Assembly (NCBI GenBank): GCA_019400425.1
Contig: JAFREE010000014.1
Coordinates: forward strand, 124,001 to 188,000
Source: Hymenochaete sp. R1
Taxonomy: Eukaryota; Basidiomycota; Agaricomycetes; Hymenochaetales; Hymenochaetaceae
Length of the DNA: 64,000 nucleotides
Direction of reading: 5' to 3'
Below the pieces are notes generated by a model that made no database searches, had not been told where the DNA came from, and saw nothing but the letters and a program-made list of their open reading frames with translations. A program made the translations under genes and the position numbers. Within the stretch, counting starts at the first letter, position 1. The number at the start of each line of letters is the position of its first letter. Of the stretch, positions 57,823 through 64,000 are shown in pieces.

Positions 57823-59514
57823 TCATATATACTCTTTCGGGTACTTCCAGTACTTAACGTAAGTTTCCAGTTGTGTCCGTATTCAGTTTGCTTCTAATCA
57901 ATCGCACGGTATAGGCCATGACCTTCCTCTTCCAGAATCATCCGTCCTACTCTCAACTTTCCCGATGACTCGTGGCTTCTGGCCTGCATGCAGGTCACAA
58001 GTTTCACCCACCTGATTCGATGTTCAACCAAGTTTTCGGCTTTCGGCAGGTCCAGAGCACTTATATGCTCATCTGTATGGGGCTAAGAAGAGTATGCCTC
58101 GTCGCTTTTATTCGGCCTTTGGGGTGCGGGGTATTGAGAAGTGTACAATTGATGTCAAGGGTACTCGAGCAAGAGACTTCGATGATCTTGCAATGGAAAG
58201 TTTTGCACTTCATGTGGAGTCAGCGTGTGTTCTACGATGCCTAGAGCCGGTATCAACAAGTCGAGAACCTTGACACGCCGTGTTCTTTCATCTCGTTTAA
58301 CTATATTCCGAATGCCCTTCGCCGTTCCCCGCAAAGCCGCAATTGAGTCGCCCATGCAAACATTTGGGCGCAAGGCTTAGCCCTGAATTTGCACATATGG
58401 CTTTCCCCGGGGAACAACAACGTCAATCACGGAAGCAAATCCTACCAACGTCTGCCGCCTAATGTTCGGACTTGCTTTCCTAGCAATGCATTGTGAATAT
58501 CGTGTTCTGGGGGCTCGGCGGCGGCAAAAGGGCATTTCTCCTTAACCCTAGCTATTTTGTTTGTTTGTTGAATGGTTAATCCAAAAAAGGAATGCTTGTT
58601 TGACGAGCTTCCTTTGCATTCACAAGTCGGACGCCTGCGTAGTTGAACGTCCATGACCGGACCGTTCTCGGACAGAGGACGATGTTCCGCTCCCGTAACA
58701 TAACGGCGAAACCGATAGGTCTTCGCTACTGCTGCGTCGTGAAAGGGTGTCTTCCTTCATTTGCTGGACTCTATTCTGGTCGCTCATTGCTACACGGAAC
58801 TCTGAGTCGCTGTCAAAGCGTCCGAGATCCAGTTCTTGCTAATAACTTCTTCCCACACTCATTATTGATTGCCAAGAGCAATGGGAGTTCACAGTTCGAC
58901 ATATTGATTCGAAATTCACGCCCTCGGTGAAATGAATGTGGTCTGGAAACTGATTAATTCCCTGTCGGTGATTACCGCTTATTTACCAATATCAAAGGAG
59001 GTTTCGTGGACCGTGCATGTTTTACAGCTCAACATCAACATCCCCATCATAGTACAGCAATTTGCTCTCCGTTGCTTGTCTTGATCGCGAAGGAACCGCG
59101 CGCAAGGCAGTAGAAGTGCTTGATATGGTGAGACTGGTCTGACCAGCCAGTTGGTCCGGAGTTGCGCATCATTCGATTGTTGGTGGGAACAAAAGTATTA
59201 CCAAGGCGCGGGAATTGTTTTGAACAATCCGCCATGTTTTCTCAAAATAAGTGAGTTTAGACATTTGACACGATTTAGATATTCTTGACATAGCTACACC
59301 ATTATCACTTTTACCAGCCTGCTATATAGTAAGTTCGTTTCACACAATGTTCGACCTGAACTTATTGATTAACGTTGGCTTGATTGGCCCGACTCACAAT
59401 CGTTCCTTGACCAAGTCCCAATCGTATGAACACCAGAATCTACCTACTCTTTGACGGTGAGCAAGCTGAACATCGTTCCTCAAGTGCTGTTTTCGGGAGT
59501 TCCAGTGACTATAA
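57823..59514. other. 1.7-kb spacer with diverged duplicated sequence upstream of the receptor fossil
   Basis: No gene was recognised in 57.8-59.0 kb. From about 59040 to 59290 the sequence is similar to 60700-60900 (see the receptor array), including a shared AGACATTTGACACGA (59254 and 60876). On the minus strand a peptide around 59090-59193 (KHFYCLARGSF) matches one encoded near 60721-60804 (KHLYCLGRLASF), hinting at an old coding relic of unknown family. Confidence 0.45.
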
Positions 59515-59575
59515 CTTATTTATAGACACTTCGCTGAAATGCCTGGAGCGCTTCGTCCGTGTCTCCGAACACTAC
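59515..59575 (+). promoter_or_regulatory. TATA-like motif and leader segment of the receptor fossil
   Basis: CTTATTTATAGACAC is followed by sequence about 70 percent alike to that at 61063-61123 upstream of the intact receptor. Both lie 280-360 bases before the respective ATG, so this looks like a duplicated promoter/5' leader. Confidence 0.5.
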
Positions 59576-59799
59576 ATGTGAATCCCCGCGGTATAAGTCG
59601 AAATATACGCCAATCCCAGTCATGGGGCCCAGTCTAACAAGACTCCCTTTCTTCTCACTTGACGCTTCTAGAGAACCCAAAACCCCTTTCCGGTCATCTC
59701 TATCCCATTCCTCAGCACCACTGAGGCTTGATTCCACCTTCTTAGTCGGTCTGGTACGACAACGTCATTCGACGACACGTGCTCAAACACGGATAAACG

Positions 59800-60163
59800 A
59801 TGCCTACGTACTATGAGTTGAGTCGCACTCAAAGTATTGGGTTAGTGGTAAGATCATTTGTTTAAACTCGTGGCGGATTGCTGTATGTTGGGCTAATTTT
59901 TTGCATTGTACGAGTAGCTTATAGCAGAAGCGGGAGATGTATCGTGCGTCGCCTTGATGCTTCTTCTAGGATTGGTTATTGTCCGATGGCCTTGTCCTTC
60001 CTGATCCTCAAAGTGTCGTAGGTTGAGCTTCAGTTCCGCCCCGGTTCCCGATCCATTGGTTTTTTTGGCTTTTGCTATCTTCGACTTGTTCGGCGCCTCG
60101 AACGACCTTTTGTTTCGAACGCCGAAACGGGTTGAAAGGGGAGGAGGAAGTATCGGGTCTTGA
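59800..60163 (+). pseudogene. Decayed Git3-like 7TM receptor: TM1 fused to TM7 after internal deletion
   Basis: The ATG at 59800 gives MPTYYELSRTQSIGLV, matching SRSQSVGLA of the intact neighbour. The first intron ends at the same place, and the next exon reads LIAEAGDVSCVALMLLLGLV, matching TM1 (LIAEAGAVSFAALLLLMGLI). The frame then meets a stop, and the sequence jumps to RLSFSSAPVPDPLVFLAFAI and FDLFGASNDLLF, which match the extracellular loop and TM7 region (HVPDAATFLSLVIFDLFGAT). TM2 to TM6, about 700 bases in the intact gene, are missing. With an internal stop and the deletion it cannot make a receptor. It is a tandem duplicate of the gene at 61431. Confidence 0.8.
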
Positions 60164-61062
60164 AAACGAAGGAGGAAACGGTTCGAAGCCAAAGCCTATA
60201 GATAATAGATAGTGAAGACGGTGGGGATGCTATACGAATTCCCGAGTCAATTTCTTCGGCATATTCAATATCTGGGGAGGTTACGCTAAGTTCTATAGGT
60301 GGAAGAGTGATGGTACGCAGACCTTGTACTTAGTAATTTGCTGCGAAGATGTAGACCTTTCCGTAGATACGTTTGTACACGTATGCATGTGGCTGATTAA
60401 CGGTAATTTAACATATCACCAGACCAGATCTCCAGTTGCGGCTTCTTCCCACGCTCATTTCCTGCATGGAATGGCGTGCCAAGACCAACGGGATGAACGG
60501 GTACTCTCTCTCTCCCTCTCTGGCATTGACGTATTGATTTCGAAATGCGTATTCCCAATAGTTCGGCTTCTACTATTAGAAACTGGAAGCTGGGAGCGCA
60601 GACTGGTGAGGTGAGGTGAGTTCCCGCTCCCTGTTAACACTTACCGCTACCGATGTCAGGGAAAGTTACGTAAACGCTGCTTTGCTGCACAGCACCAGGA
60701 GCATTTCACGGCATTCCAAAACTTGCAAGGCGCCCAAGGCAGTACAGATGTTTGGCCTGCTAACTCGGATTGGAGCGTTGACTATTGGTGGTGGGAATGA
60801 TATCAATGGTCCAAAGAGAACCTCGACGTTGCTTCCTCTCGTCCTAAAACTCTTGCTGTAGTCTCTTAACTTGGATCCAGACATTTGACACGACCAGGAA
60901 CTCCGTTCGACTCAGACTTTCAAGTGGAACTTTAGGTTGTTTGATCTGATTCATAGTCATTTACTTGCTCGGCGGGGTAGCCTGAGCGTAACAGAGCCCA
61001 TATCCCGATAGCGGATAAGCTGAGCTTTGTTTCTTCCCCTTTGGCAGTGCCATTGCCTACCA
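60164..61062. other. Duplicated upstream sequence between receptor copies
   Basis: About 900 bases. Around 60700-60890 it resembles 59040-59270. Contains CTCTCTCTCTCCCTCTCTGG near 60505. TGCATGTGGCTGAT near 60384 recurs near 63173, before the third receptor copy, suggesting the duplicated unit includes this part. No gene is called. Confidence 0.45.
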
Positions 61063-61123
61063 TTTATTTATAGACACCGCATTGACGTACCTCCAGCGCT
61101 TCGCCCATGGCCTCGGACACTGT
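61063..61123 (+). promoter_or_regulatory. TATA-like motif and leader segment of the intact receptor gene
   Basis: TTTATTTATAGACAC at 61063-61077 and the 45 bases after it are the counterpart of 59515-59575. It lies about 360 bases before the ATG. Confidence 0.5.
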
Positions 61124-61430
61124 TGCATTACGGTGCGTATCCTGTCTCCTCCCTATCTCCTATATATCTACACATGCATGCATACGAGCTCTATCAGTGA
61201 AGCTTATATCTTCTCGCTCCCCTCTCGGGCTCCCCTGACACCTCTGGAAGTTCTGCGACACAACTCCCTCTTCAGGATTTATATCCTACTCCCGCAAACT
61301 GTTCAGGCCTGATTCCTGCTCAATCTGGCGAGTCTTCTGGAGAACCGGCATATTATCTTTGCTGATGGTCTATTTCTGAATAAAAATAGGTTTAAATACT
61401 AATTTTGTACGTTTTGACGCTACAATAGCG

Positions 61431-63031
61431 ATGTCATCCAACGAAACGTGCAACGATCCAGACGATTTATGCCTGGTTAAAGAGCTAAGTCGATCCCAGA
61501 GTGTTGGACTAGCGGTGAGTGCTTCATTAATTACAGGGTGCATTACTAATCATTCAACTTATCGTACAATAGTTGATTGCAGAGGCGGGGGCGGTCTCAT
61601 TCGCTGCCTTGCTGCTCTTAATGGGGTTGATCGTTGTATGTTTTTTTGATTCTTCCTCTGTTATTTATTGTGCTTATAGCCACGTTCTCCATCCCCAAGC
61701 GGAACATCGTTAGGTATTGGCGTTTTTACGGAAGTAAATCCCTGAAGTGGTCACTGATACGGCAACCCGCTGATATCTATGTGGTAAGTACACTAGGACC
61801 TTAAAAGTGTTGTTATTTGTTTCTAATCTCGTTGATTTTCAGCTTTCTCTGTTCTTCGCTGACCTATTGCAAGCGTTTGGAGCATTGCTAGACATCCGAT
61901 GGGTCCATAATGGAGTATTGCGTGTCGGACCTTATTGCACCGCACAGGGAGTGCTGCAGCAGCTAGGAGAGACGTCAGTGGCCATGTCTACGATTGTAAG
62001 ACTCTAGATACTTCCGCATGTTCTCGAAGGTTGAATAATCCGTCCTCCAGATTATATCCATCCATACATTTCTTGTCGTTTGGACCCGAAAGGGATCTCA
62101 GCATGGCTTGTGGCTAGCATATGTCATCGTTGGCGCAGCATGGCTCTTCATCATCCTTTTCGTTGCCATCGCCGCGAGCAAGGACCCGCATTACTATAGC
62201 CCAAGCCCTGTGAGTCAAAAGTCAAGATAAGTCTGTCCTGCACTTCAATTCACGCGATCGTGTATAGTATTGGTGTTGGATTGGTGGGCAGTATATGCCC
62301 CTTCGCATCGCGGGCGAGTATGTTTGGTTGTGGATAGCCCTTGGGATAGCAGCTTTCGTATATGTACCCTTGTTTCTGTGGAATCAAGGATACATAGAGA
62401 CCGATGCAGTGAAGTGGTGGCATGTAAGGCTCCTGCGAAATGGTACAGTCCAAGACTCTGGCGATACCGGATCTTTGGAAGCCGAAAACATGCGGGTGAG
62501 GAAACGGCCGAAGACTATTTCTCTGGCGTTACTTGCGTAAGTACATCGATCGCTATATCCTGTTTTTCTTTAACTTGGCGCATCCTGATACCCCACTGGC
62601 ACAAAAGGTATCCATTCGCAAATTCGGTCATTATTCTTCCGGTCTCGATCTGTCGTTGGTCGAGTTTTAACGGAGCCCATGTTCCCGATGCAGCGACTTT
62701 CCTATCCCTCGTTATCTTCGATTTATTCGGCGCGACGAATGTTCTCCTCTTCCTCCTAACGAAACAGAACTTGCTTTTATTCCAACCACCAGAAGAAGTT
62801 GAAAGGCAAGGAAAGTTGAGAAGCAGGGCCGGTGGTGGTAACACCCTCGAAGGTGCACATGAGGAGAATACCAATGGTAGATTGGATTCAGCACTGACAG
62901 ATGATGGAGAAGATGGTAGGGGTACTCTAAGGCTGTCCGAGCTTGCTCCGTCTGAATCTTCAATGTCTGAAGATATTACACAAAGTGCTATCAGTAGGAG
63001 GGGAACTTGTAGTGAAGGCGCGCGGACCTAG
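61431..63031 (+). CDS. Git3-like G-protein-coupled receptor (7TM)
   Basis: Fungal 7TM receptor of the glucose/cAMP-receptor-like (Git3) class that signals through a heterotrimeric G protein. Seven exons (61431-61514, 61573-61635, 61700-61783, 61843-61995, 62051-62209, 62268-62536, 62608-63031) sum to 412 codons including the stop. TM1: LIAEAGAVSFAALLLLMGLI; then IRQPADIYVLSLFFADLLQA (TM2) with the conserved PADIY; VLQQLGETSVAMSTIIISIH and TFLVVWTRKG (TM3, WTRK loop); AYVIVGAAWLFIILFVAIAA (TM4); EYVWLWIALGIAAFVYVPLF (TM5); YPFANSVIILPVSICRWSSF (TM6); FLSLVIFDLFGATNVLLFLL (TM7). The C-terminal tail is Ser/Glu-rich (PSESSMSEDITQSAISRRGT), a likely phosphorylation target. It is one of at least three tandem copies. 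Ligand unknown. Confidence 0.87.
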
Positions 63032-63763
63032 TGTTCTTTTACTGTAAAAGCCGTGGATGTTTGTAACTTTCTTGAACATATATACCTGAGATGCGTGATC
63101 GTACACGAGCGGTGGAACTGCGTAGCTTTACTTGTTATCTGCGTGCGCGGCACTGGCATGTGCCAGTGCCAGTGCATGTGGCTGATCTTTCATTGAATCC
63201 AAGTAGGAAAGCCCGACGATTCTTGACGGTTGGCTAAGCAGCAGTAAGCTCTAAATTCGGAACGATGGACAGATCGTACCTTTTAAAGTTGCCAGAATTA
63301 GTGCTTGTGTGCGACTCCGCCCTAGCGCCCTGACCCTCCTCAACTCAAGGCTATGCCGGCGACCCAGGTTGTATCACCGATCGTCGTTTATCTACTGGAT
63401 CACGTCCAGCGGTTCCTCAGGCTCACCTTTTCTCCACCACCAACATCGGGTTGACGATTGTGTACATTCGCCTTGATCTCGAACGTCGTCGTACAACTAC
63501 TTCTTCGATCGCTCGCCGGCGCGAATTCTGAAGCGCGACGCGACCCTTGTTATCGTGTAAGAGCCGCCACGCGCCGCTCGAGGACTTCCGTTTGCTTCCG
63601 CTTCCGTTGCACTGGTGAGGGATTTTCTCTCTTAACGTTAACTCCCTTTGGTTCTGAAAGGCGAATCGCAAATCCTCATTGATGTCATTTTCACTTTTCT
63701 TTCTTTTCTGCTATCTGCGACACTGGACGAAATGAAGGAGACGCGTGAAAGCTAGAGGCAGGA
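63032..63763. promoter_or_regulatory. Spacer upstream of the third receptor copy
   Basis: About 730 bases. A perfect 22-bp palindrome, GGCACTGGCATGTGCCAGTG followed by CC, lies at 63149-63170 and is followed at once by a further partial copy (AGTGCATGTGGC). Around 63390-63420 the bases reading LLDHVQRFLRL resemble the duplicated leader segment at 59535 and 61087. Confidence 0.4.
63149..63170. repeat. 22-bp perfect palindrome
   Basis: Ten-base arms (GGCACTGGCA and its complement TGCCAGTGCC) around a central TG. It lies 118 bases after the receptor stop, so it could act in RNA 3' end formation or be a protein-binding site; no direct support for either. Confidence 0.7.
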
Positions 63764-64000
63764 ATGTCTGGCTCTGATTCGTGCAAGATTCAGGGAAATG
63801 AGACGATTTTGAGTCGGGGACAGAGCGTCGGGCTCGCAGTAAGCACTTCGTCTTCGACAAGTACACGCGTAATTTCTCTGACCCACTGCCTCTGTTTCCT
63901 TGAAAACGCAGTTCATCGCCGAAGCTGGAGCTATATCGTTCGTTTCGTTAATTTTTCTTCTCTGCCTTATAATTGTACGCTCCCCTTCCATTACGTGCAG
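63764..64000 (+). CDS. Git3-like 7TM receptor, 5' part (3' end outside window)
   Basis: Third member of the tandem array. ATG 63764 gives MSGSDSCKIQGNETILSRGQ followed by SVGLA; the intron begins at 63839 at the same codon as in the intact copy. Exon 2 (63912-63974) reads FIAEAGAISFVSLIFLLCLI, matching TM1 of the neighbour (LIAEAGAVSFAALLLLMGLI), and ends at donor GTACGC at the equivalent position. The window stops inside the second intron, so whether this copy is intact is unknown. Confidence 0.8.
   Translation, partial: MSGSDSCKIQGNETILSRGQSVGLAVSTSSSTSTRVISLTHCLCFLENAVHRRSWSYIVRFVNFSSLPYNCTLPFHYVQ

Noticed and set aside
59516..59737. Minus-strand 73-codon frame ending VYK
   Set aside because: The same end occurs at 61067, but the base changes between the copies fall mostly on second codon positions in that frame, which does not fit coding conservation.
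60179..60192. GGTTCGAAGCC as a possible tRNA B box
   Set aside because: No A box, anticodon stem or acceptor pairing could be formed around it.
62515..62963. Minus-strand frames opposite the last receptor exon
   Set aside because: Shadow of TM6-TM7 coding; the similar minus-strand frame at 59893-60192 is explained by the same homology on the + strand.

Overview
The window is nuclear DNA of a filamentous basidiomycete, most likely an Agaricomycete. Evidence: nearly every gene is cut by many 47-60 nt GT...AG introns, genes are tightly packed on both strands, and the proteins are fungal (Nha1-type antiporter, Rax2, Rdh54, Yen1/GEN1-type resolvase, dynamitin, Git3-like receptors). No rRNA, tRNA, CRISPR or prokaryotic operon was seen. 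Gene models are hand-spliced from conserved protein motifs and intron signals; where I summed exon lengths the frame closed.

Layout. 1-761: 3' end of an Na+/H+ antiporter. 1002-1656: a non-autonomous element with perfect 112-bp inverted repeats. 1780-3350: REI1-like pre-60S factor. 3889-8439 (-): Rax2-like polarity protein ending in an SH3-like domain. 9006-9633 (-): probable complex I subunit. 10524-14193: VPS53 of GARP. 14582-18275 (-): single-pass membrane protein. 19013-20759: AAA/Mg-chelatase-like protein without a P-loop. 20827-21669 (-): RNase P subunit Rpr2. 22155-26807 (-): Rdh54/RAD54B helicase. 26885-27699: hAT-like non-autonomous element in the Rdh54 upstream region. 27994-30691 (-): membrane-anchored amidohydrolase. 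31698-33801: GABA/choline-type permease. 34055-36697: HRD1 ubiquitin ligase. 36784-37589 (-): AIM41/YqeY-like. 37898-40896 (-): GEN1/Yen1-like nuclease. 41313-43052 (-): dysferlin-domain peroxin. 43292-44651 (-): queuosine salvage glycosylase. 45688-46233 (-): hypothetical. 46.2-49.5 kb: gene-poor. 49538-50944 (-): dynamitin. 51124-51696 (-): carboxymuconolactone decarboxylase-family protein, divergent from 51985-53182, 3-hydroxyisobutyrate dehydrogenase. 53629-55846 (-): bestrophin-like channel. 56259-57822: signal peptide peptidase. 59.0-64.0 kb: tandem array of a 7TM receptor (one fossil, one intact, one cut by the window edge).

Most genes are housekeeping and unrelated to their neighbours. 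Loose themes are ER protein quality control (HRD1, signal peptide peptidase), recombination (Rdh54, GEN1-like), and translation/RNA maturation (REI1, Rpr2, queuosine salvage). The unusual material is two well-bounded non-autonomous transposons lying just upstream of start codons (REI1, Rdh54), the receptor array with its fossil copy fusing TM1 directly to TM7, a duplicated N-terminal domain in Rdh54, an 11-nt microexon, and several odd splice structures. I found no convincing wholly new system.
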